Assembly: GCA_964451985.1 (NCBI GenBank)
Contig: CAYVKB010000003.1
Coordinates: 1-64,000 of the forward strand
Direction: 5' to 3'
DNA from: GBS-DC sp964451985
GTDB lineage: Bacteria > Armatimonadota > Fimbriimonadia > Fimbriimonadales > GBS-DC
Length of the DNA stretch: 64,000 nt
Below the pieces are notes generated by a model. It had not been told where the DNA came from and did no database searches. It worked only from the letters and a program-made list of their open reading frames with translations. Of the stretch, positions 16,713 through 24,655 are shown in pieces (position 1 is the stretch's first letter; every line of letters begins with the position of its first letter). Made by a program: the position numbers and the translations under genes.

Positions 16713-18206
16713 TCATAAAGCTAAGTTGATCAAATTAACTCCCAACAACACCGCGCTTGGTGTTCTGCGCCAGAAGAGATACGGCTCCAGGCAGCGGTCG
16801 CGCCAGCCGAAGAGTAATTGCACATCATAGAGGTCTCGTTGTTCGGCGTCGTATTTGAGCAGTGCGCCGACTCGGAGGTTGCCGTAGGTGTATTCCGCGC
16901 GGAAACTGAGTTCACGCCTGGCTTGCAAGCGGTCAACGAGGAAGGGACTATCGCCGCGGGTGGAGGCGCGTGCGTAGCCGAGCATGAGCGTCAGGTTTTC
17001 ATGGGGCTGATAAAGCAGTTCCAGCTGCGGGCGTAGCCACTGGTACTCGAAACCGCCCTGATATTGAGCGTAGTTCGCCCACAGGTGCGCACGAATGCGC
17101 CAGTCGCCGTGCTGGACGAGCGGCTGAAACCACTCACCCTCCAGTGTGAGACGATTGCGCGTTGGACTGCGCTGATTACCGATACGCTCGCAGACGCTGC
17201 CGTAGCGTAGGCTCACATCGCCGAAACCATCGCGATATTGCAGGGGCTTTACTACACCGATGTCGCGCCGAGAAATTCGCATCTGCTCACGCGGGGCAAG
17301 CAGGGGACGGATGTCGTTGGAGTATTCCATTCTCAGGGTAGTTGCGCGTGCAGGGGGTGTGCGTTCGGGTGCGGCGCGCAGGTTGTACAACGCCGATTGC
17401 TCGAACCGCAGGCGCAAATCAGGCTCACCTAAAATCGGTTCGCCTTGATTCAGCGTAACGCCAAGTATCACGCGCATTTCAGGCACGGCGCGAAGATAGC
17501 TCACTCCTGACGCCTGTAGCAGGGTGTTTTCGCTGAGGGGCAGTTCCAGGCGGAGACGCGCACCCCAGCCCGTTTCGGGGCTATACACGGGAGCGGGTAG
17601 GCTCACAATCTCGGTCATCTCGCGCACGCGCACCGTTAGCTGCGGTAGGCTGAGGACAGGCTGCCCGTATAGAAAGAGCCGCGCGTTGCGCAGGGTCAGT
17701 CGTGCGCCCTCGCGCAAGCGCACGCTCCGCGCTCGCACGCGAATCGGCGGACGCACTGGGTCGCACGTGGAGACGATGGTCTCGAACGCCGTGAAGTCGC
17801 TCAGGTCGCCCTCCAGGAGCACGGCATCGATGTAAATCCCGTAGAGGTTGCCCTGTACACTTTCAAACTGCCCGCGCCTCTGCTCATAAAAGTAGTCCAG
17901 TCGCTGCCCACTGAGTGAGCCTTCCGCAGCGAGCAGGCTGAAAGGTGCATCAGCGCGTACGCGACGGGCTTCGGTGTCCAACAGGAACGACTCCCCGCGC
18001 AGTTCGCGCCCTTGATATTCCAGCAGGGCGTACCCGCGCAGCTCGATGACAAACTCGCCTTCGGGGGTGCGCTGCACACTATAGTCTAGGGCACGAATGG
18101 TGAGTGATTCAGGCGTTTGGGCGTTCAGCAGTGTGCACAGCGTGAGCCATACGGTGGTGAGTATGCCTATCCAGTGGTTCCTGCATCCCGAGCGTTGCGA
18201 AGCCAT
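16713..18206 (-). CDS. LptD/OstA-like outer-membrane protein
   Basis: A 497-residue secreted protein. It has a signal peptide (about residues 1-30, ending near LLNAQT), then a short OstA/LptA-like beta-jellyroll segment (about 33-160: GYALLEYQGRELRGE, LLDTEARRVRADAPF, ARSVRLREGARLTLRNARLF). From about residue 200 come alternating amphipathic strands rich in Tyr, Arg and Leu, typical of an outer-membrane barrel. This is the architecture of LptD, which delivers LPS or an analogous glycolipid to the outer leaflet; it is shorter than proteobacterial LptD. A separate LptA-like gene is at 46338 and lpxD at 32762. The GG-TATAAT box lies about 17 bases upstream. Confidence 0.72.
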   Translation of the reverse strand: MASQRSGCRNHWIGILTTVWLTLCTLLNAQTPESLTIRALDYSVQRTPEGEFVIELRGYALLEYQGRELRGESFLLDTEARRVRADAPFSLLAAEGSLSGQRLDYFYEQRRGQFESVQGNLYGIYIDAVLLEGDLSDFTAFETIVSTCDPVRPPIRVRARSVRLREGARLTLRNARLFLYGQPVLSLPQLTVRVREMTEIVSLPAPVYSPETGWGARLRLELPLSENTLLQASGVSYLRAVPEMRVILGVTLNQGEPILGEPDLRLRFEQSALYNLRAAPERTPPARATTLRMEYSNDIRPLLAPREQMRISRRDIGVVKPLQYRDGFGDVSLRYGSVCERIGNQRSPTRNRLTLEGEWFQPLVQHGDWRIRAHLWANYAQYQGGFEYQWLRPQLELLYQPHENLTLMLGYARASTRGDSPFLVDRLQARRELSFRAEYTYGNLRVGALLKYDAEQRDLYDVQLLFGWRDRCLEPYLFWRRTPSAVLLGVNLINLAL

Positions 18207-18223
18207 CCCTGTATCGCCAGGCG

Positions 18224-18229
18224 ATTATA
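18224..18229 (-). promoter_or_regulatory. Promoter of the LptD-like gene, GG-TATAAT
   Basis: Reading leftward, TATAAT preceded by GG ends 17 bases before the ATG at 18206, leaving a leader of about 10 bases. Confidence 0.6.
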
Positions 18230-18280
18230 CCTTGTGTATCGAGAGTTAGCGCGGCAGCGAGTGGGGTTGCAAGTGCAGGG

Positions 18281-18286
18281 TAGAAT
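18281..18286 (+). promoter_or_regulatory. xerC promoter, GG-TAGAAT
   Basis: TAGAAT preceded by GG, ending 7 bases before the ATG at 18294. It supports that start over longer in-frame extensions and predicts a leaderless mRNA. Confidence 0.55.
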
Positions 18287-18293
18287 TGTTCTG

Positions 18294-19193
18294 ATGCACT
18301 TAGACGAGGCGGTGGAGCGTTTCCTGACGCACCTGAGCGCGACGCGCTCGCCCCACACGGTGAAAGCGTATGGCACCGACCTTGCGCAGTTCGTGGAGTA
18401 CGCTTTGGGCGCGGGGCTGGAGCAAGTGGAGCATTTGAACACACGCCTCGTGCGCAGCTGGCTCGACTCGTATCGAGCCGTGAGCCGTCGCACGCGCGAG
18501 CGCAAGTTGTACTGTTTGCGTGCGTTTTTCAAGTTCTGCCGCGCGATGGGCTGGCTGAACCACGACCCCAGTGCGGAGGTTGCGTTCCCCATCCAGAAAC
18601 GCCCACTGCCGAAGTTTCTCACCCCTACGCAGGCGGAGCAACTGGTGGCGCAACCGGAGCCTGACCACGACCCACTGCGCCTACGCGACCGTGCGATACT
18701 GGAAATGTTGTACGCTACGGGCTTGCGTATCAGCGAGCTGGCGAGTTTGGATGTGAACGCGCTGGATTTGGAGCAGTCAGCGGCGCGTGTGCGGGGCAAA
18801 GGGGGCAAGCCGCGCGTGGTACTGTTCGGGCAGGCGGCACACGAGGCATTGCTGGAGTACCTGCAGCGTGCCCGCCCACAACTGCTGAACCCCGACAAGC
18901 CCACCCGCGCCCTGTTCCTGAACGCGCAAGGAGGTAGGCTCACCGTGCGCAGCATGCACCGCCTGGTGCAACGCTACGGCAAGCAAATCGGCGTAAAAAT
19001 CAGCCCGCACACGCTGCGCCATTCATTCGCCACGCATATGCTGGATGGCGGCGCCGACCTGCGCACCGTACAAGAGCTGCTGGGGCACAGCCGCCTCACC
19101 ACCACGCAAATCTACACACACCTCACGCTGGACAGACTGCGCCAAACAGTGAACCGTGCACTGCCCAGCCTGAGCCTGGAGGACGACGAATGA
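18294..19193 (+). CDS. xerC: Tyrosine recombinase XerC/XerD
   Basis: A 299-residue site-specific recombinase, most likely the chromosome-dimer resolvase. It has an N-terminal SAM-like core-binding domain (from MHLDEAVERFLTHLSATRSP) and a C-terminal catalytic domain with Arg in TGLRISEL, Lys in GKGGKPR, His-x-x-Arg in HTLRHSFATHM, a second His in LGHSRL and the nucleophile Tyr in QIYTHL. The full RKHRHY set is visible. The start at 18294 is chosen from the family N-terminus and the -10 box 7 bases upstream. It overlaps hslV by ATGA. The xerC-hslV pair, with trmFO nearby, echoes the Bacillus codVWXY region, so I favour housekeeping XerC over a phage integrase. Confidence 0.92.
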   Translation: MHLDEAVERFLTHLSATRSPHTVKAYGTDLAQFVEYALGAGLEQVEHLNTRLVRSWLDSYRAVSRRTRERKLYCLRAFFKFCRAMGWLNHDPSAEVAFPIQKRPLPKFLTPTQAEQLVAQPEPDHDPLRLRDRAILEMLYATGLRISELASLDVNALDLEQSAARVRGKGGKPRVVLFGQAAHEALLEYLQRARPQLLNPDKPTRALFLNAQGGRLTVRSMHRLVQRYGKQIGVKISPHTLRHSFATHMLDGGADLRTVQELLGHSRLTTTQIYTHLTLDRLRQTVNRALPSLSLEDDE

Positions 19194-19732
19194 ACCTGAA
19201 TATGCATGCAACAACTGTATTAGCCGTGCGGCGCGATGGGCAGACTGCCTTCGCCGCCGATGGGCAGGTGACTTTCGGTGAGGTCGTGATGAAACACACC
19301 GCCCGCAAAGTACGCTGGCTGTATCAGAACCGCGTTCTGGCAGGCATCGCCGGCTCTGCCGCCGACGCGCAGGCGTTGATGGACAGGTTCGAATCAAAAC
19401 TGGAGGCATTCGGAGGCAACCTGCGCCGCGCCGCCGTAGAGTTTGCTAAGGACTGGCGTACCGACCGCGTACTGCGACACCTGAACGCACTGATGGTGGT
19501 CGCCGACGCTGACACGATGCTGGTGGTGGCGGGCGACGGCAACGTACTGGAGCCAGATGGAGGCGTGATCGGCATCGGTTCCGGCGGAGCGTATGCGCAA
19601 GCCGCTGCCGAGGCGCTACTGCAGCACACCAGCCTTTCCGCCCGAGAGATTGCTGAGACCGCCTTGCGCATTGCCGCTAAACTGTGCATCTACACCAACG
19701 AGCAGATTAACGTGGAGGTCATCGGGGGCTGA
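19190..19732 (+). CDS. hslV: ATP-dependent protease HslV (ClpQ) peptidase
   Basis: A 180-residue N-terminal-nucleophile peptidase that forms the double hexamer core of the HslUV protease. The family signature is near the N-terminus: HATTVLAVRRDGQTAFAADG, where the first Thr of TT would be the catalytic residue after removal of the preceding residues; GSAADAQAL and GIGSGGAYAQAAA also match. The start overlaps the xerC stop (ATGA at 19190); an internal ATG at 19202 would give a shorter leader before the Thr. No hslU unfoldase gene follows: the next gene, 1 base after the stop, encodes a SIS-domain protein. HslU must lie elsewhere. Confidence 0.93.
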   Translation: MNLNMHATTVLAVRRDGQTAFAADGQVTFGEVVMKHTARKVRWLYQNRVLAGIAGSAADAQALMDRFESKLEAFGGNLRRAAVEFAKDWRTDRVLRHLNALMVVADADTMLVVAGDGNVLEPDGGVIGIGSGGAYAQAAAEALLQHTSLSAREIAETALRIAAKLCIYTNEQINVEVIGG

Positions 19733-19733
19733 A

Positions 19734-20468
19734 ATGCGCACCAACTATGTACCTCAGGCACTGCAACTGCTGCAGGAGACCTACAAGCGTCAGCAAGCCA
19801 GTCTGGAGACCGCTGCGACTTGGATTGCCGACGCACTGACAAACGACGGCGTGCTGTATGTGTTCGGCGCGGCGCACGCGGGCATCATCACCGAAGAACT
19901 CACCTACCGAGCGGGCGGGCTGGTTCCAGTCAGCCCGATTTTCATTCCGGGCTTGACCTGCGATGTACGCCCGTTGCCCCTCACTTCGGTGATCGAGCGC
20001 ATGGACGGCTACGCATTGGCGGCAGTGAAGCAGATCCCGATGAGCCCTGTGGATGTAGTGTTGGTGCATTCGGTATCGGGGCGCAACGCAGCGCCTGTGG
20101 AAGTTGCGCTGTACGCCAAACAGCAGGGCGCGAAGGTGATTGCGCTGACCTCGCTGGCATATTCGCAATCGGTCAGCCCACGTTCCAGCACGGGCTATCG
20201 GCTGTTTGAAGTGGCGGATTTAGTAATTGACAACGGCGCGCCTGCGGGCGATGCGATTGTGCAGCTGTACAACTTTCCGCAGCCCGTTGCGCCTGTGTCC
20301 ACTGTGCTGGGCGCGGCACTGGCGAACGCAATTGTTGCGGAAGCGTGCGCGATTTTAGCCGAGCGAGGAATCACGCCCCCTGTGTTTATGTCCGCTAATT
20401 TAGACGGTGGGGACGCACACAACGCTAAGCTGATGGAGCGGTACAACGGGAAAGTGTTGTATTTATAA
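19734..20468 (+). CDS. SIS-domain sugar-phosphate-binding protein (UPF0309-like)
   Basis: A 244-residue single-SIS-domain protein. Blocks: VFGAAHAGIITEELTYRAGG, the phosphosugar-binding VHSVSGRNAAPVEVA (the Ser/Asn-rich loop), VIALTSLAYSQSV, and the very conserved PPVFMSANLDGGDAHN near the C-terminus. These blocks match the UPF0309 group of probable phosphosugar isomerases or binding proteins, whose exact substrates are not settled. The ATG at 19734 follows the hslV stop by 1 base, with GGGGG in the hslV 3' end as ribosome-binding site, so it is in the xerC-hslV operon. Confidence 0.88.
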   Translation: MRTNYVPQALQLLQETYKRQQASLETAATWIADALTNDGVLYVFGAAHAGIITEELTYRAGGLVPVSPIFIPGLTCDVRPLPLTSVIERMDGYALAAVKQIPMSPVDVVLVHSVSGRNAAPVEVALYAKQQGAKVIALTSLAYSQSVSPRSSTGYRLFEVADLVIDNGAPAGDAIVQLYNFPQPVAPVSTVLGAALANAIVAEACAILAERGITPPVFMSANLDGGDAHNAKLMERYNGKVLYL

Positions 20469-20495
20469 CCCGAGTGTACCACTCGTTTGAATGGC

Positions 20496-20575
20496 GAGAT
20501 TCCCCGCCTCAACTCGGAATGACAAAAGCCCTGTAGCGAAACACGCCAGTCATTCCGAGCGAAGCGAGGTATCTC
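20496..20575. repeat. Intergenic inverted repeat with GGAATGAC cores
   Basis: The left arm 20496-20523 and right arm 20549-20575 are imperfect inverted copies about 27 bases long. The inner ends, CTCGGAATGAC and GTCATTCCGAG, match perfectly. This CATTCCGAGCGAAGCGAGG-type unit resembles a palindromic repeat I recall from many unrelated bacterial genomes. It sits between the convergent SIS-domain gene and pnp, where it may also end transcription. Confidence 0.65.
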
Positions 20576-20583
20576 AGCCTTAC

Positions 20584-22866
20584 TTATCGCTTCGGGCGGA
20601 ATTGGGGTTTTGGAATCTCCTCTTCCACAGGTTCGGGTTTGTCGGGTCGGTCGGCACGGCGGTCGCTGCGGGGTGGGGCAGGTCGGCGGTCGCCGCCGCT
20701 GCGGGGTGCGCCACTGCTCACGGGGGATGCCACAGCGCTCACTGCTCCGAACTCGGCGGGCTGCTCCAAGCCTCGCGTGGTGAGGTTGATGCGCCCCATA
20801 TGGTCGATCTCCTTCACGCGCACGCGCAGGGTGTCGCCCACTTTCACCACCTCTTCAGGGCGGTTCACACGCTTATCGGTCAAATCGCGCAGGTCGACCA
20901 AACCCTCTTTGCCGGGCAGCACCTCCACGAACGCGCCGCGCGACATGAGTCGGGTGACGCGCCCCGTGTAGACCTCGCCGACAGCGACCTCTTTGGTGAG
21001 TGCCTCAATCATCTGGCGAGCGCGATCGCCCGATTCGCCGTCAGGCGCAGCGATGTAAATCTTGCCCGTCTGCTCGATTTGGATCTGCGCACCCGTCTCG
21101 GCGGTGATTTTCTTGACCGTCTTGCCACCCGGTCCAATCACCTCGCCAATCTTGTCGGGGTTGATTTCCATCACGAAGATGCGCGGGGCGCGCGGCGAGA
21201 CTTCAGGGCGCGGCGCAGGAATCACTTCCAGCATCTTCTGCAAGATGAACAGGCGCGACTCGCGGGCGCGTTGCAGGGTCTCCGCGATGATGTGTGAGGG
21301 CAAACCCGGAATCTTCAGGTCGAGCTGGATGGCGGTGATACCGTTCTCAGTGCCTGCGACCTTGAAGTCCATATCGCCTGTAGCGTCTTCCATGCCCTGA
21401 ATGTCGGTCAGAATCGCGTAGCGGTCATCGCTTTCGTAGACCAAGCCGGTGGCGATTCCGGCGACAGGAGCTTTGATGGGCACGCCCGCATCCATCAGCG
21501 CGAGGGTGCTGCCGCAGGTACTCGCCATCGAGGTCGAACCGTTCGATTCCAGCACTTCCGAATAGAGCAAAATAGCGTAGGGGAACTCCTCTTCAGGGGG
21601 GATCATGCGTTCCAAAGCGCGCTCAGCAAGCATGCCGTGTCCGACCTCGCGTCTGCCCGCGCCACGCAGCGGACGCACCTCGCCGACGCTGAACGGCGGG
21701 AAGTTATAGAAATGCATGTAGCGCTTGGTGTCTTCCTCACTGAGCGCGTCGAGGATTTGCGCCTCTTGCAGAGCACCGAGCGTACAGGTGGTCAGCACCT
21801 GCGTTTGCCCGCGCTGGAACAGCCCGCTGCCGTGCGTGCGGGGCAGCAGCCCCACCGCGCACGAAATCTCACGAATCTCGTGTGGCGCGCGCCCGTCGGG
21901 ACGCTTGCCCTCCTCGAGAATCAGCTTGCGTACGGTCTCTTTGATGACCTCGTCGACCGCCATGCTGAGTTCCAGCTCGCGCCCAGAGTAGGGCGGGGGC
22001 GAATCGGGGTCGGGCGGGGTGTTCATCTGCAGCACGATTTCGTCTTTGAGCTGGCTCAGTCCCGCCTCGCGTGCGAGCTTGTCGGGGTTCTGAATCGCCT
22101 CTTTGAGCGTGTCCCCCGCGAACGCTTTCACGGCATCCTTGATCTCGGTGGGCACCAGATAGAGCGGCACTTCGGCTTTGGGCTTGCCCGCTTTGGCGCG
22201 CAGCTCCTCAATCAGCGCGATGATTTTCTGGTTTTCGAGGTGCGCCAGCTCGATGGCTTGCAGCATTACCTCTTCCGAGAGCTGGTCAGCATCGGCTTCA
22301 ATCATCATCACATGGTCGGGACGACTGGAGACGACGAGTTCCATCTCCGAGAGTTCGCTCATCTCGCTGTTGGGGTTCAGGATGAACTCGCCATTCACAT
22401 AGCCTACACGCACCGCGCCGAGCGGCCCGTTCCACGGGATGTCGGAAATGGTGAGCGCAGCCGACGCGCCGATGATGCCTAACACAGCAGGCGGATGGTC
22501 GAAGTCTACCGAGATGGGCATCACAATCACCTGCACCTCGTTGCGCATACCCTTGGGGAACAGCGGGCGGATGGAGCGGTCGACAAGACGCCCCTGCACG
22601 ATGGACTCATCGGAGGGTCGCCCGCCGCGTTTAACGAAGCCGCCGGGAATCTTGCCCACAGCGTACTTGCGCTCCTCGTAGTCTACGATGAGGGGAAAAA
22701 AGTCGATGTCTGCGCGCGCTTTCTGGCTCATGGTCGCGGTGACCAACACCACGCTCTCTCCATAACGCACAACGACAGCTGCATTCGCTTGATTCGCTAA
22801 AACGCCTGTCTCCAGCGACAGTATATCTCCGCCGATTTCGGCGGATACAACGATAGGTTCTCGCAT
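20584..22866 (-). CDS. pnp: Polyribonucleotide nucleotidyltransferase (PNPase)
   Basis: A 760-residue phosphorolytic 3'-5' exoribonuclease, a trimeric cytoplasmic enzyme of mRNA decay. Domain order: first RNase PH core (1-145, with FFPLIVDYEERKYAVGKIPG), all-helical domain (about 150-320), second RNase PH core (about 330-560; CTLGALQEAQ, active-site ATGDMDFKVAGTENGITA), KH domain (GPGGKTVKKITAETGAQI), S1 domain (GEVYTGRVTRLMSRGAFVEV), and a short Arg/Pro-rich tail. The ATG at 22866 has GAGGAGG upstream. It is 17 bases downstream of rpsO, the classic rpsO-pnp order. Confidence 0.97.
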   Translation of the reverse strand: MREPIVVSAEIGGDILSLETGVLANQANAAVVVRYGESVVLVTATMSQKARADIDFFPLIVDYEERKYAVGKIPGGFVKRGGRPSDESIVQGRLVDRSIRPLFPKGMRNEVQVIVMPISVDFDHPPAVLGIIGASAALTISDIPWNGPLGAVRVGYVNGEFILNPNSEMSELSEMELVVSSRPDHVMMIEADADQLSEEVMLQAIELAHLENQKIIALIEELRAKAGKPKAEVPLYLVPTEIKDAVKAFAGDTLKEAIQNPDKLAREAGLSQLKDEIVLQMNTPPDPDSPPPYSGRELELSMAVDEVIKETVRKLILEEGKRPDGRAPHEIREISCAVGLLPRTHGSGLFQRGQTQVLTTCTLGALQEAQILDALSEEDTKRYMHFYNFPPFSVGEVRPLRGAGRREVGHGMLAERALERMIPPEEEFPYAILLYSEVLESNGSTSMASTCGSTLALMDAGVPIKAPVAGIATGLVYESDDRYAILTDIQGMEDATGDMDFKVAGTENGITAIQLDLKIPGLPSHIIAETLQRARESRLFILQKMLEVIPAPRPEVSPRAPRIFVMEINPDKIGEVIGPGGKTVKKITAETGAQIQIEQTGKIYIAAPDGESGDRARQMIEALTKEVAVGEVYTGRVTRLMSRGAFVEVLPGKEGLVDLRDLTDKRVNRPEEVVKVGDTLRVRVKEIDHMGRINLTTRGLEQPAEFGAVSAVASPVSSGAPRSGGDRRPAPPRSDRRADRPDKPEPVEEEIPKPQFRPKR

Positions 22867-22883
22867 TGAATTCTGCCTCCTCT

Positions 22884-23159
22884 TTACCGCTGCGAGCGGA
22901 TGCCGAGTTTCTGCACCAGCGCGCGGTAGCGCTGGATGTCCTGATTCGCCAAATAGTTCAGCAACTGGCGGCGTTGTCCCACCAGCTTTACTAGCCCATA
23001 GCGGGAGTGAAAGTCTTTTCGGTGCTTCTTGAGATGCTCCGTCAGATAGCTAATGCGTGCGGTCAACAGTGCAATTTGCACCTCGGGCGAGCCGGTGTCG
23101 CCTTCGTGGCGTTTGTGTTCCTCAATAATCGCCTGTTTCTGTTCTGGCGTCAGTGTCAT
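22884..23159 (-). CDS. rpsO: Ribosomal protein S15
   Basis: A 91-residue small-subunit protein that binds the central domain of 16S rRNA. The whole S15 signature is visible: EHKRHEGDTGSPEVQIALLT, then HRKDFHSRYGLVKLVGQRRQ with the RNA-contacting His and basic residues, ending in ALVQKLGIRSQR. The start at 23159 is set by the family N-terminus (MTLTPEQKQ) and GGAGGT at 23166-23171; reading the frame further upstream would run into the structured leader. It precedes pnp by 17 bases. The hairpin at 23192-23265 probably mediates autoregulation. Confidence 0.97.
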   Translation of the reverse strand: MTLTPEQKQAIIEEHKRHEGDTGSPEVQIALLTARISYLTEHLKKHRKDFHSRYGLVKLVGQRRQLLNYLANQDIQRYRALVQKLGIRSQR

Positions 23160-23191
23160 ACCGTTACCTCCATACCTCCTCTTGTTGAGAT

Positions 23192-23265
23192 GCGCTCTGG
23201 AGCGACGCCGCTTCACGAAACCGCCTGCAGCGGCTTGGTGAAACAGCCTTCGCTCCCAGAAGCGC
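23192..23265 (-). promoter_or_regulatory. Candidate S15 leader RNA (74-nt hairpin)
   Basis: On the minus strand the predicted transcript start (about 23265) is also the first paired base. The outer stem pairs 23250-23265 with 23192-23205 (two single-base bulges). A middle stem follows with wobble pairs (GCTGTTTCAC with GTGAAGCGGC). The inner stem AAGCCGC pairs with GCGGTTT around a 5-base loop. The whole leader folds into one long rod ending about 12 bases before the first AGGAGG. S15 represses its own mRNA through leader structures in other phyla; that this fold does so is inference. Confidence 0.6.
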
Positions 23266-23271
23266 AAGGGT

Positions 23272-23277
23272 ATTATA
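23272..23277 (-). promoter_or_regulatory. rpsO-pnp promoter, GG-TATAAT
   Basis: Reading leftward, TATAAT preceded by GG. The predicted start point coincides with the base of the leader hairpin. Divergent from the trmFO promoter at 23331. Confidence 0.65.
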
Positions 23278-23330
23278 CCTAATCTATAACTGCCTGTATG
23301 ATTGTGGTGAGGCGCACAGGGTGGGTAGGG

Positions 23331-23336
23331 TATAAT
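23331..23336 (+). promoter_or_regulatory. trmFO promoter, GG-TATAAT
   Basis: TATAAT preceded by GG, ending 8 bases before the trmFO ATG at 23345. Predicts a leaderless or nearly leaderless mRNA. Confidence 0.65.
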
Positions 23337-23344
23337 CCTTGTGT

Positions 23345-24655
23345 ATGCCGCGCATTACAATTATCGGCGGTGGGTTCGCGGGGGTAGAAGCCGCATGGAC
23401 CGCTGCCCGACAGGGAGTGTCGGTACGCCTCTACGAAATGCGCCCTAAGCGCAGTACGCCCGCCCACAAAACAGGCTGGCTCGCGGAATTGGTCTGCTCC
23501 AACTCTTTCAAATCGCTCCTGCCCACTACGCCGTCAGGACAGCTCAAGTGGGAGATGGAGCGGCTTGGCTCGCTGGTGATTCCCACCGCACGCGAGTTCG
23601 CCGTACCTGCAGGCGAAGCGTTAGCCGTCGACCGCGAGCCGTTCGCTCAGGCGATTACTGCGCGTGTTGAGCTCCATCCGCTGATTGAGGTGGTGCGTGA
23701 GGAGGTGACGCACATCCCCACCGATCGCCCGCTGATTATCGCAACGGGTCCGCTGACCTCCGACGCATTGGCAAGCGAAATAGGGCGTATCACGGGCAAG
23801 CAGCACCTCTATTTCTACGATGCCGTCTCGCCCATCGTGGACGCCAGTACGATAGACTATGACCGGGTGTTTCTCGGCAGTCGCCGCGAGAAGGGCGACC
23901 CTGCCTACATCAACTGCCCATTCACCAAAGCGGAGTACGAACGATTCTGGCAGGCGATTTGCGAAGCGGAGCTAACGCCTCTGCACGAGTTTGAAGATGC
24001 TCGCTTTTTCGAGGGCTGTGTACCGCTGGAAGAGTTAGCATCACGCGGTAAGGATACACTCCGCTTCGGTCCGCTGAAGCCCGTGGGACTCATCGACCCG
24101 CGCACGGGCAAGCGTCCGTATGCCGTGCTGCAGCTGCGCCCCGAAAACAACGAGCGTACGCTGTATAGCCTCGTGGCGTGCCAGACGCGCATGAAGTGGG
24201 GCGAACAGAAGCGCGTGTTCCGCCTTGTGCCCGGCTTGGAGAACGCCGAGTTCGTGCGCTACGGCGTGGTCCATCGGAACACTTATTTAGACTCGCCGCG
24301 CCTGCTGCAACGCACGCTGCAGTTCTGCGAGGACGGCAAGCTCTTCTTTGCGGGGCAGATGGTGGGCGTGGAGGGGTATATTGAGTCGGCGGCGTCGGGG
24401 ATTATCGCGGGGTTAAACGCGGCACGGCTCGCGCTGGGCAAGCCTGCCGTTGCGCCCCCACGCGAAACCGTCATCGGTTCGCTCCTGCACTACATCAGCA
24501 CTTATGAACACCCGAACTTCCCACCGATGAATGCAAACTGGGGGATACTGCCTGATCCGGAGGATGCGCCGAGAGACCGCGCCCTGCGTCGGGAACTCAA
24601 ACTCCAGCGCGCCCGCGAGGCGATGGAACGATTCGCGCAGGCGTTGATGCTATAG
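23345..24655 (+). CDS. trmFO: tRNA (uracil-54-C5)-methyltransferase, folate/FAD type
   Basis: A 436-residue flavoprotein that makes ribothymidine-54 in tRNA using methylene-tetrahydrofolate. Seen: the N-terminal dinucleotide fold IIGGGFAGVEAAW; LYEMRPKRSTPAHKTG; ELVCSNSFKS, with one of the conserved Cys; YFYDAVSPIVDASTID; and the C-terminal FAGQMVGVEGYIESAASG. The length matches bacterial TrmFO (Gid). A TTG two codons upstream is possible, but the ATG at 23345 fits the family and the promoter spacing. It converges with the aldehyde dehydrogenase gene: the two stop codons overlap over 24650-24655. Confidence 0.96.
   Translation: MPRITIIGGGFAGVEAAWTAARQGVSVRLYEMRPKRSTPAHKTGWLAELVCSNSFKSLLPTTPSGQLKWEMERLGSLVIPTAREFAVPAGEALAVDREPFAQAITARVELHPLIEVVREEVTHIPTDRPLIIATGPLTSDALASEIGRITGKQHLYFYDAVSPIVDASTIDYDRVFLGSRREKGDPAYINCPFTKAEYERFWQAICEAELTPLHEFEDARFFEGCVPLEELASRGKDTLRFGPLKPVGLIDPRTGKRPYAVLQLRPENNERTLYSLVACQTRMKWGEQKRVFRLVPGLENAEFVRYGVVHRNTYLDSPRLLQRTLQFCEDGKLFFAGQMVGVEGYIESAASGIIAGLNAARLALGKPAVAPPRETVIGSLLHYISTYEHPNFPPMNANWGILPDPEDAPRDRALRRELKLQRAREAMERFAQALML

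Noticed and set aside
18294..19193. Tyrosine recombinase considered as a phage or island integrase
   Set aside because: It is in an operon with hslV in an ancient gene order, with no att repeats, tRNA or phage genes around.
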